In this document: in pieces, positions 45,143 to 52,907 of the stretch | Position numbering within the stretch: the first letter of the stretch is position 1 | Layout of the letters: every line of letters begins with the position of its first letter | Assembly (NCBI RefSeq): GCF_025998815.1 | Contig: NZ_AP026678.1 | Span: 434,001 to 498,000, forward strand | Origin: Ignavibacterium sp. | Lineage (GTDB): Bacteria > Bacteroidota > Ignavibacteria > Ignavibacteriales > Ignavibacteriaceae | Reading direction: 5' to 3' | Length of the DNA: 64,000 bases | Made by a program: the position numbers and the translations under genes | The notes under the pieces: generated by a model | Seen by the model: the letters and a program-made list of their open reading frames with translations, nothing else | The model's database searches: none | Told to the model about the DNA's origin: nothing

Positions 45143-45475
45143 ATGCGCCACAAGAAGGATTTTTTTCAAAAAGTTTATGAAATCACAAAGAGAATTCCGC
45201 GAGGGAAAGTGACTACTTATGGCGATATAGCCGAAGCGTGTGGAATTCGTTCTGCAGCAAGAACAGTTGGTTGGGCTTTAAATGGATGCGGACCAGATGT
45301 ACCAGCTCACCGGGTTGTCAACAGATACGGAGCTTTGACAGGAAAAATTCATTTTGGAGATCCAAACCTGATGGAAGAATTACTTCGTAGCGAAGGTGTT
45401 ACATTTGATGAAAAAGGTTGTGTAAGACTGGATAAACATTTGTGGAGACCGAAGAGAAGAAATAATAAAAAGTAG
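45143..45475 (+). CDS. Alkyltransferase-like protein (ATL)
   Basis: 110 aa related to the C-terminal domain of O6-methylguanine-DNA methyltransferase: VYEITKRIPRGKVTTYGDIA, the DNA-binding helix RSAARTVGWALNGCG, and VPAHRVVNRYGALTGK. In active MGMT the motif is PCHRV; here the acceptor Cys is Ala, so it cannot take the alkyl group. ATL proteins bind O6-alkylguanine and route it to nucleotide excision repair. The start chosen is the ATG at 45143; an earlier GTG frame runs into the repeat island. Confidence 0.9.
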   Translation: MRHKKDFFQKVYEITKRIPRGKVTTYGDIAEACGIRSAARTVGWALNGCGPDVPAHRVVNRYGALTGKIHFGDPNLMEELLRSEGVTFDEKGCVRLDKHLWRPKRRNNKK

Positions 45476-45582
45476 TGAAATTTATTCTCTTTGGTTATTT
45501 TTAGTCAGGTTAGTTGCAATTGATTAGAAGTATATCCGGGAATTGGTTGAAAAATTTGAATAACCTTTAATCAGGAAATTTT

Positions 45583-48351
45583 GTGGCAACACCAGAACAA
45601 AAAGCCCGTGAGATTATTGATATAAAGCTTACTCAAGCCGGTTGGATTATTCAGGATTTAAAGGATTTTAATCCTTCCGCAGGATTGGGTATTGCTGTAA
45701 GAGAATATCCTACCGAAAGCGGTTCTGCTGATTATATTCTTTTTATTGATCGTAAACCAGGTGGTGTGATTGAAGCTAAAAAAGAAGGCATTACTCTCAG
45801 TGCTGTTCACGATCAGACTGAACGATATTCTGCAGATAATCTTAAGTACATCCGTAAAGATGAAATTCTTCCGTTTCAATATGAATCTACCGGAACTGAA
45901 ACTCTGTTCACTGATGCACGTGACCCATCACCACGACAAAGAGAAATTTTTCATTTTCATAAACCTGAGACTTTACTTGATTGGCTTAAACAAGAAAATA
46001 CACTTCGGGCAAGATTAAAAAATTTTCCGGTTCTGAATCCATCAGGACTTCGTGTTTGTCAACTCAATGCTATAATTAATCTTGAACAATCCTTTGCCCA
46101 AAATAAACCTCGTGCACTTATTCAGATGGCAACAGGTGCAGGAAAAACTTTTACTGCAATCACTGCAATTTATCGTTTCTTAAAATTTGCAAAAGCTAAA
46201 AGGATTTTGTTTCTCGTTGACACAAGAAATCTCGGTAAGCAGGCAGAGCAGGAATTTCAGGCATACAAACCAAATGATGATAAAAGACTATTTACTGAAC
46301 TTTACACGGTTCAGCGGCTGCGTTCAAATTTTATCGATCCATCAGCACAGGTTTGTATCAGCACAATTCAAAGGATGTACTCAATTCTTAAAGGGAAAGA
46401 ACTTGATGAAAGAAATGAAGATGAATCACCGTATGAATCAAAAATTATTGATAAACCGGTTGAAGTAGATTATAATCCTTCCGTTCCGATTGAGACTTTT
46501 GATTTTATCATCATTGATGAATGCCATCGCTCAATTTACAATCTCTGGAAACAGGTGCTCGATTATTTTGATGCTTTTATGATTGGACTTACGGCAACAC
46601 CGGACAAAAGAACATTTGCATTCTTCCACGAAAATATTGTTAGTGAATACACTCTTCAGAAATCCATAGAAGATAGAGTTAATGTTGGCTATGATGTTTA
46701 CACAATCGAAACAGAAATTACAAAACAAGGTGCTAAAATATCCGCAAAGCAGTATGTGGATTTGCGAAACAAAATGACCCGCAAAAAAGAATGGAAGCAG
46801 CTTGAAGATGAAGTAGATTATACACCAACACAACTCGACAGAGATATTGTTAATCCAAGTCAGATTAGAAATATAATCCGTGAATGCAGAAGAGTAATTA
46901 CAGAAGAATTTTTTCCGGACAGAAATGAAATTCCCAAGACTTTAATCTTTGCCAAGACTGATAGCCACGCCGAAGATATAGTCCATATTGTTAGAGAAGA
47001 ATTTGGAGAAGGAAATGATTTCTGCAAAAAAATTACTTACAATACTAAACCAGATGATCCGGAATCAATACTTCAGCAATTTCGCACAGCATATTATCCA
47101 CGAATTGCAGTTACAGTAGATATGATTGCAACCGGTACGGATGTTAAACCAATTGAAGTCTTGATTTTTATGCGTGATGTTCGTTCAAGAAATTATTTTC
47201 AGCAGATGATTGGCAGAGGAACACGATCATTAAATAAAGATGATCTGGTTAAAGTTTCACCAAGCGCAAAACTGAATAAAGAAAGATTTTTTATTATTGA
47301 TTGTGTCGGTGCTTTCAAATCACTTAAAGTTGATTATCAGGTTGTTGATAAAAAACCATCTGTGCCGCTTAAAGATTTAATGCGAATGGCTGTGTTGCAA
47401 CCGGATGAAGATACATTGACTTCACTTATAGCAAGATTATTAAGACTTGACAGACAAATTTCTGAATCCGATAGAAAGAAAATCGAAGAGCTTTCCGGTG
47501 GAAAAACAATTTCTCAAATTGCTTCTGATCTTGCAAAACCATTCGATCCGGATTTCCAATCAGAAATTGTTGCAAAGACCATCAGTCTAAAGCCGGACGA
47601 AGAACCAACAGAGCAGCAAATCCAATCAGTCATTCAACCATTCATCCAATCAGCTATTCGTCCATTTGACAATCCTCAGTTAAGAGATTTTATTGAGAAT
47701 GCAAGACGAAGCATTTATCAGATAATTGACACTACAAACATTGACAGAGTAATTCATTCGGGATTTGATGCACAGGCGAAAGAACACTCCGAAGAAATAA
47801 TAAATAACTTCCGAAAGTTTATTGATGAGAATAAAGACGAAATTATTGCATTAAAAATTTATTATTCACACAGTAGGGACAGGGCTTGCCCTGTCCGCGG
47901 GTCAAATTATGACATAATAAAAGAACTCCGTGATGCACTTGCAAATCCGCCTTATCATCTTACTGTTGATCAAATCTGGAATGCATATCAACGTCTTGAG
48001 CCAAGAAAAGTAAAACACAGAACAACAGTTGGAATGCTTACAGATATAATTTCTCTTTTACGCTTTGAACTTAAAATTGACGATACACTTGAGCCATACA
48101 GTGAAATTGTTAACAGACGATTCAAAGAATGGGTATTCAAAAGGAACGCAGGACCAAAACAATTTACAGAAGAACAAATGAACTGGCTCAGAATGATTAA
48201 AGACCACATTGTCTCTTCGGTAAGAATTGACAAAGATGATTTTGAACTTTCGCCGTTTGTTGAGGAAGGCGGACTTGGAAAGTTTTATCAATTGTTTGGT
48301 GCAGAAACTGAAAAGATTATTGAGGAAATAAATAACGAATTAGCAGCGTGA
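45583..48351 (+). CDS. hsdR: Type I restriction endonuclease subunit R
   Basis: 922 aa from a GTG start. The N-terminal nuclease domain has SADYILFIDRKPGGVIEAKK, the PD-(D/E)xK core. The SF2 translocase has Walker A QMATGAGKTFTAI near 180, DECH in FIIIDECHRS near 312, GLTATPDKRT and QMIGRGTRS. The C-terminal EcoEI-like region binds the methyltransferase. Two segments look like in-frame repeat insertions: 47618-47672 (IQSVIQPFIQSAIRPF) and 47873-47900 (SRDRACPVRG, encoded by a perfect palindrome). The frame is intact. Its stop overlaps the hsdS start by 3 bases. Confidence 0.95.
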   Translation: MATPEQKAREIIDIKLTQAGWIIQDLKDFNPSAGLGIAVREYPTESGSADYILFIDRKPGGVIEAKKEGITLSAVHDQTERYSADNLKYIRKDEILPFQYESTGTETLFTDARDPSPRQREIFHFHKPETLLDWLKQENTLRARLKNFPVLNPSGLRVCQLNAIINLEQSFAQNKPRALIQMATGAGKTFTAITAIYRFLKFAKAKRILFLVDTRNLGKQAEQEFQAYKPNDDKRLFTELYTVQRLRSNFIDPSAQVCISTIQRMYSILKGKELDERNEDESPYESKIIDKPVEVDYNPSVPIETFDFIIIDECHRSIYNLWKQVLDYFDAFMIGLTATPDKRTFAFFHENIVSEYTLQKSIEDRVNVGYDVYTIETEITKQGAKISAKQYVDLRNKMTRKKEWKQLEDEVDYTPTQLDRDIVNPSQIRNIIRECRRVITEEFFPDRNEIPKTLIFAKTDSHAEDIVHIVREEFGEGNDFCKKITYNTKPDDPESILQQFRTAYYPRIAVTVDMIATGTDVKPIEVLIFMRDVRSRNYFQQMIGRGTRSLNKDDLVKVSPSAKLNKERFFIIDCVGAFKSLKVDYQVVDKKPSVPLKDLMRMAVLQPDEDTLTSLIARLLRLDRQISESDRKKIEELSGGKTISQIASDLAKPFDPDFQSEIVAKTISLKPDEEPTEQQIQSVIQPFIQSAIRPFDNPQLRDFIENARRSIYQIIDTTNIDRVIHSGFDAQAKEHSEEIINNFRKFIDENKDEIIALKIYYSHSRDRACPVRGSNYDIIKELRDALANPPYHLTVDQIWNAYQRLEPRKVKHRTTVGMLTDIISLLRFELKIDDTLEPYSEIVNRRFKEWVFKRNAGPKQFTEEQMNWLRMIKDHIVSSVRIDKDDFELSPFVEEGGLGKFYQLFGAETEKIIEEINNELAA
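47618..47672 (+). repeat. CATTC-type repeat inside hsdR
   Basis: The words CCAATCAGTCATTCAACC and ATTCATCCAATCAG match the degenerate word pattern of the intergenic islands at 40.2-45.1 kb but sit in the hsdR reading frame. Confidence 0.6.
47873..47896 (+). repeat. REP-like palindrome inside hsdR
   Basis: GTAG (47873-47876) is followed by the perfect hairpin GGACAGGGC-TT-GCCCTGTCC (47877-47896). A GTAG/GGAG tetranucleotide directly 5' of a palindrome is the layout of REP elements served by RAYT transposases. It is read in frame. Confidence 0.75.
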
Positions 48352-49739
48352 AAAAGAAAAAACACAATAGCACGCAGATGAAGCAGATTGAGAGCGGTTT
48401 GCCTGACAACAGTCAGGTTAAATCAGATAAAATCAGCGAAAATCAGTCTGATCATCACAATCAACATTCTATTCCGTCTAACTGGAAATGGGTTAAACTT
48501 GGTGATGTTAGTGAACCACCACAATATGGTTATACAACAAGTGCTTCGAATGAAGGTGATTTAAAGTTTCTAAGAACAACAGATATTACTTCAGGAGTAA
48601 TTGATTGGGATACTGTTCCATTCTGTAAAGTAAATCCAAAAGACATTGATAAATATATTTTAAAGGATAATGATATCGTTATCTCACGTGCTGGCTCTAT
48701 TGGTTATAGTATTTTAATATCCAAACCTCCTAAAGCAGTATTCGCCTCTTACTTAATTCGTTTCCGTCCAAAGACAAATCCAAAATTTTTTGCATTATTT
48801 CTTCAGAGCCCAAATTATTGGAATCAGATTTCTGAAAAAAAACTCGGTATTGCTATTCCCAATGTTAATGCAACAAAACTTAAGGATATATATCTCCCAC
48901 TCCCACCCCTCTCTGAGCAGAAAAAAATTGTTGAGAAGATAGAAGAGCTTTTCAGTCAGTTGGATAGTGGAGTTTCGGCACTTAAAAAAGCTAAAGAACA
49001 AATTCGCTTGTATAGGCAGAGTGTGCTTGCGAGTGCCTTCTCCGGGAAACTCGTGCGGGAAGCAGGCAGTAAGCAAAAAGCAGTTGTCAAAACGGAAATG
49101 TTAAATGAAGCCGAACCAAAAGCAGAATATAAAAACAACAAATTACCGGATGGCTGGAAATGGGTGAAGGTTTCTAATGTTGGGGAAGTTGTAACAGGCA
49201 CAACACCACCCAAAAATAATTCAGATTATTATGGTACTTCATTCCCACTATACAAGCCGACTGACTTAAATTTTGGAATAAATACTCGTGATGCTTTAGA
49301 TAATTTATCGGAACTTGGCGCAACCGTAGCAAGACTTCTTCCCGAGAAAAGTGTAATGGTAACTTGTATAGGTGCTACCATTGGTAAAACTGGAATGAAT
49401 AGAAGGGTTGGGGCAACTAATCAACAAATAAATTCGATAATTATTAATGATAAATTTATACCTGAATTTGTTTATTACTTTTGTATATCGGAATTTTTTC
49501 AAAAGCAAATCAAGAAATATTCCTCATCAACTACTTTACCAATTTTAAATAAGTCTAAATTTGAATCTTTACCATTTATTGAAGCACCTAAAGATCAACA
49601 ACTCCAAATCGTAGAAGAAATAGAAAAACGATTTTCAGAAGCAGACAATCTTGAAAAAGCAATAGATGAAAGTTTAGCAAAGGCAGAGAGCTTAAGACAA
49701 AGCATTTTAAAGCAAGCGTTAGAAGGGAAGTTGGTATAG
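48348..49739 (+). CDS. hsdS: Type I restriction-modification specificity subunit S
   Basis: 463 aa from GTG at 48348 (an in-frame ATG at 48378 is possible). Two target-recognition domains, each opening with WKWVKLGDV / WKWVKVSNV, are separated and ended by the conserved helices LPPLSEQKKIVEKIEELFSQ and LQIVEEIEKRFSEADNLEKA. Each repeat ends with an LRQSIL/RQSVL...GKLV block. It sets the DNA sequence recognised by both HsdM and HsdR. The first 45 residues before SIPSNWKW are low-complexity and come from repeat-like DNA with a hairpin at 48402-48417. Confidence 0.94.
   Translation: MKKKKHNSTQMKQIESGLPDNSQVKSDKISENQSDHHNQHSIPSNWKWVKLGDVSEPPQYGYTTSASNEGDLKFLRTTDITSGVIDWDTVPFCKVNPKDIDKYILKDNDIVISRAGSIGYSILISKPPKAVFASYLIRFRPKTNPKFFALFLQSPNYWNQISEKKLGIAIPNVNATKLKDIYLPLPPLSEQKKIVEKIEELFSQLDSGVSALKKAKEQIRLYRQSVLASAFSGKLVREAGSKQKAVVKTEMLNEAEPKAEYKNNKLPDGWKWVKVSNVGEVVTGTTPPKNNSDYYGTSFPLYKPTDLNFGINTRDALDNLSELGATVARLLPEKSVMVTCIGATIGKTGMNRRVGATNQQINSIIINDKFIPEFVYYFCISEFFQKQIKKYSSSTTLPILNKSKFESLPFIEAPKDQQLQIVEEIEKRFSEADNLEKAIDESLAKAESLRQSILKQALEGKLV
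48402..48417 (+). repeat. Short palindrome in the 5' end of hsdS
   Basis: CCTGAC-AACA-GTCAGG lies within DNA whose words (CACGCAGATGAAGCAGATT, AAATCAGCGAAAATCAG) resemble dispersed intergenic repeats in many bacterial genomes. It encodes the odd N-terminal extension of HsdS. Confidence 0.5.
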
Positions 49740-49999
49740 ATAGTCCCGAACTGAATAGCAACGACTTTTAAGTCGTGGAAAAAATAAAATAAACTCTCTC
49801 AGGGCTTCAGATGAAGAATAAAAGATTTGGCAAGCCGGAGATAATAATTGATAATTAATTAACCACGAGCTAAAGCTCGTGGCAATTCATAAATTATATT
49901 TTTATTCATCATTGAATAGCCACGACTTTTAAGTCGTGGTTAAAAGAAGCCGACCCAATTTAACCGGGCTTCAGCCCTACTAATCATAATTAAACTGAT
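49740..49999. repeat. Cluster of REP-like hairpins between hsdS and fic
   Basis: Four palindromes occur within 230 bp: ACGACTT-TT-AAGTCGT (49761-49776), CCACGAGCT-AA-AGCTCGTGG (49863-49882), CCACGACTT-TT-AAGTCGTGG (49920-49939) and GGGCT-TC-AGCCC (49966-49977). The last has GTAG on its 5' side when read on the reverse strand. Three share the CCACGA...TCGTGG arms. No open frame. Confidence 0.85.
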
Positions 50000-50116
50000 T
50001 TAATTATAAATTTTTATGATAAAAGAAAGTGCTTAAAGTTTAATTATGACTTGTTTTAATTAAAGAAATTTAACTATATTTAATTATAAACTTCTATAAT
50101 TAAAGAAAGAGTTAAA
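50000..50116 (+). promoter_or_regulatory. Two operator-like repeats upstream of fic
   Basis: Two copies, at 50000-50037 and 50080-50116, of a related sequence with spacing 80. Each starts TTAATTATAAA and continues with AAAGAAAG(A/T)G. The second holds the perfect inverted repeat AATTATA-AACTTC-TATAATT. They precede the fic start and may be sites for its winged-helix domain. Confidence 0.5.
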
Positions 50117-50122
50117 AAATCA

Positions 50123-51262
50123 GTGAAATTTGAAGAATTCAAAGGCGGCAGTTATATACAAATACAGGATTATAAGAGCTTTCTTCCAACCAAAATAAAT
50201 CAGCAATGGATTTGGGAAGACGCTAAAATAAATACATTACTTGCTGAAGCAAACAGGAAACTAGGTTCACTGGATTCATTTGCTTTACAGATTCCGGATG
50301 TTGATATTTTCATAGAAATGCACATCGCAAAAGAAGCAACAAAGTCTAGTAAAATAGAAGGAACAAAAACGGAGATTGAAGAGGCATTAAAAAAAGAATC
50401 AGAAATTGATCCTGAGAGAAAAAACGATTGGCAGGAAGTGCAGAACTATATAGAAGCAATGAACACTTCAATCTCAAAACTAGAAACACTACCAGTTTCA
50501 ACCAGATTATTAAAAGATGCTCATCGGATATTGATGAAAGGTGTAAGAGGTGCACACAAAAATCCAGGTGAGTTCCGTACCAGCCAGAACTGGATTGGCG
50601 GAGCAACTATTCAGGATGCCGTTTATATTCCTCCAATTCATACGGAAATTAATGAATTGATGAGTGATCTGGAAAAATTTCTGCACAATGATCAGATTGA
50701 TGTTCCAGTTTTAATTCGTGCCGGAATTGCACATTACCAGTTCGAAACCATTCATCCATACCTTGATGGAAATGGTCGAATAGGTCGTTTGTTAATTACG
50801 CTTTATCTGGTAAGTACAAAGCTTCTTTCAAAACCGGCTCTTTACTTATCGGATTATTTCGAAAAACATCGTCAGCTTTATTATGATAATCTTAACAATG
50901 TCAGAGTTAAAAATGATCTAACCCAATGGATAAAATTTTTTCTTACCGGCATTATTGAAACAAGTGATAAAAGCATAACTACATTTAAAAGTATTCTAAA
51001 GTTGAAAGAAGAAATTGAAGATAAGAAATTGCCTGAGCTTGGTAAAAAATTACCAACTGCAAAACAACTGATGAAATATTTATACAAAAAGCCGGTTGTT
51101 AATGTTCAGGAAATAAAGCAAGAATTAAAGGTTTCACTTCCTACAGCTAATTCTTTAATTGCTGATTTTGTAAAATTAAAAATCCTGGTTGAAAAAACCG
51201 GATACAGAAGGAATCGCGAATTCGAGTTTACTGAATACCTGAACCTTTTTAAGGATAATTAA
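50123..51262 (+). CDS. Fic family protein (AMP-transferase type) with winged helix
   Basis: 379 aa. The Fic catalytic motif is FETIHPYLDGNGRIGRLL near residue 208, with His, Asn and both Arg intact. The inhibitory helix motif SSKIEGTK near residue 75 is N-terminal, so this is a class II self-inhibited Fic. The C-terminal part (about 300-365) looks like a winged helix (VNVQEIKQELKVSLPTANSLI). Start is GTG. Fic proteins transfer AMP to target proteins. Such genes often ride inside type I restriction loci; the target here is unknown. Confidence 0.9.
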   Translation: MKFEEFKGGSYIQIQDYKSFLPTKINQQWIWEDAKINTLLAEANRKLGSLDSFALQIPDVDIFIEMHIAKEATKSSKIEGTKTEIEEALKKESEIDPERKNDWQEVQNYIEAMNTSISKLETLPVSTRLLKDAHRILMKGVRGAHKNPGEFRTSQNWIGGATIQDAVYIPPIHTEINELMSDLEKFLHNDQIDVPVLIRAGIAHYQFETIHPYLDGNGRIGRLLITLYLVSTKLLSKPALYLSDYFEKHRQLYYDNLNNVRVKNDLTQWIKFFLTGIIETSDKSITTFKSILKLKEEIEDKKLPELGKKLPTAKQLMKYLYKKPVVNVQEIKQELKVSLPTANSLIADFVKLKILVEKTGYRRNREFEFTEYLNLFKDN

Positions 51263-51268
51263 AATCTC

Positions 51269-51303
51269 AAAGATGACATCTTTTTCAAAAGATGTCATCT
51301 TTT
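51269..51303. terminator. Perfect 16-bp hairpin between fic and hsdM
   Basis: AAAGATGACATCTTTT (51269-51284) pairs with its reverse complement at 51287-51302 with a 2-base loop. It lies just after fic and before hsdM. It may terminate fic and thus put hsdM under its own promoter, or be another REP-like element. Confidence 0.6.
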
Positions 51304-51345
51304 GTAAAAGTTTTATGTAACATTATAAAAATTGATAAAAGAAAT

Positions 51346-52818
51346 ATGACAACAGCATCAATTGTTCAGAGAGTGTGGAATTACTGCAATACATTAAGAG
51401 ATGACGGCGTAAGCTACGGCGATTATGTAGAACAGCTTACATATCTTCTCTTCCTTAAAATGGCTGATGAATATTCCAAACCACCGTACAACAGAAAAAT
51501 AAATATTCCGGCAAAGTATAACTGGGAATCTCTGAAAAATAAAAGTGGTGCTGAGCTTGAAGCACATTACATAACTATTCTCACAGAACTTGGAAAAGAA
51601 AAAGGAATGATTGGCGAAATTTTCTTCAAAGCTCAGAATAAAATTCAGGATCCCGCAAAACTTTATAAGCTTATTCAAATGATAGATGATGAAAACTGGG
51701 TTGTACTAGGAGCCGATGTTAAAGGTGATATATACGAAGGTTTGTTAGAGAAAAATGCTGAAGATACAAAATCCGGTGCAGGACAATATTTTACTCCACG
51801 TGCTTTAATTAAAGCAATGGTTGAATGCATCAGACCAGAACCAAAAAAGACTATTGCAGATCCTGCTTGTGGCACAGGTGGTTTTTTCCTTTCAGCGTAC
51901 GATTTTATCTCTACGAATTACAATCTTGATAAGAGTGAAAAAGAATTTCTTAAATTTAATACTTTCAGAGGTTGGGAAATTGTCCCGAACACTGCACGTT
52001 TGTGTTTGATGAATTTATACTTACACGGAATTGGTGATTTGAACAGTGAGCCACCAATTGAAAGAGCCGATAGTCTGCTTTCAGCACCCTCAGAAAAATT
52101 TGATTATGTTTTAACCAATCCTCCTTTCGGTAAAAAAAGCAGTTTTACAATTACAAATGAAGATGGAACTCAAAGCAGAGAAGCACTCACTTATGAAAGA
52201 CAGGATTTCTGGACAACAACCTCAAATAAGCAATTAAATTTTGTTCAGCATGTTCGTTCAATGCTAAAAGCAGATGGTAAAGCGGCAGTTGTGGTTCCCG
52301 ATAATGTTTTGTTTGAAGGCGGTGCTGGTGAAACTGTCAGGAAAAGATTGCTGGAAACTACTGACCTTCACACGATACTGCGACTTCCGACAGGAATATT
52401 TTATGCGCAGGGAGTTAAAGCAAATGTTATTTTCTTCGATAACAAACCTGCAGCAAAAACACCCTGGACAAAAGAAGTCTGGATTTATGACCTTCGTACT
52501 AATATGCACTTTACTCTTAAAACTCAACAGATGAAATATGATGATCTGAAGGATTTTATAAACTGTTATAATCCATCAAACAGATTTAAAAGAAAAGAAA
52601 CCGAACGCTTTAAGAAATTTAGTTATGATGAAATCATTTCAAGAGATAAAACTAATCTGGATATATTCTGGCTTAAAGATGAGTCGCTTGGTGATTTGGA
52701 GAACTTACCTGAACCAGATGTTATAGCAAATGAAATCATAGAAAATATTGAGGCGGGTTTAGCAAGCTTCAGGGAAATTGTTGAAGGGTTGAATAATAAA
52801 CAAAATGATAAATCCTGA
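51346..52818 (+). CDS. hsdM: Type I restriction-modification methyltransferase subunit M
   Basis: 490 aa from the ATG at 51346 (MTTASIVQRVWNYCNTLRDDG); an upstream start at 51292 would lie in the hairpin. The N-terminal helical domain is followed by the SAM fold with DPACGTGGFFLSAYD near 171 and the adenine-methylase motif IV LTNPPFGKKSSF near 258. QYFTPRALIKAM precedes motif I. It makes N6-adenine methylation with HsdS to protect host sites. Order R-S-fic-M is unusual, since M usually precedes S. Confidence 0.95.
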   Translation: MTTASIVQRVWNYCNTLRDDGVSYGDYVEQLTYLLFLKMADEYSKPPYNRKINIPAKYNWESLKNKSGAELEAHYITILTELGKEKGMIGEIFFKAQNKIQDPAKLYKLIQMIDDENWVVLGADVKGDIYEGLLEKNAEDTKSGAGQYFTPRALIKAMVECIRPEPKKTIADPACGTGGFFLSAYDFISTNYNLDKSEKEFLKFNTFRGWEIVPNTARLCLMNLYLHGIGDLNSEPPIERADSLLSAPSEKFDYVLTNPPFGKKSSFTITNEDGTQSREALTYERQDFWTTTSNKQLNFVQHVRSMLKADGKAAVVVPDNVLFEGGAGETVRKRLLETTDLHTILRLPTGIFYAQGVKANVIFFDNKPAAKTPWTKEVWIYDLRTNMHFTLKTQQMKYDDLKDFINCYNPSNRFKRKETERFKKFSYDEIISRDKTNLDIFWLKDESLGDLENLPEPDVIANEIIENIEAGLASFREIVEGLNNKQNDKS

Positions 52819-52848
52819 ATTTTTTGAGTAGGCAGTATAAATTAAAAT

Positions 52849-52886
52849 GATGTCACACAAATTTCATTTCTGTGTGACATCTTTTT
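52849..52886. terminator. Bidirectional terminator between hsdM and the LiaF-like gene
   Basis: GATGTCACACA (52849-52859) pairs with TGTGTGACATC (52871-52881), followed by TTTTTA on the forward strand. It ends hsdM and the convergent membrane protein gene. Confidence 0.8.
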
Positions 52887-52907
52887 AGAATTTAAGTTTA
52901 CAAAATC

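Noticed and set aside
45583-52886. Larger phage-defence island or prophage
   Set aside because: Apart from the type I genes and fic no integrase, phage structural gene or other defence gene was seen; flanks are ordinary housekeeping genes.
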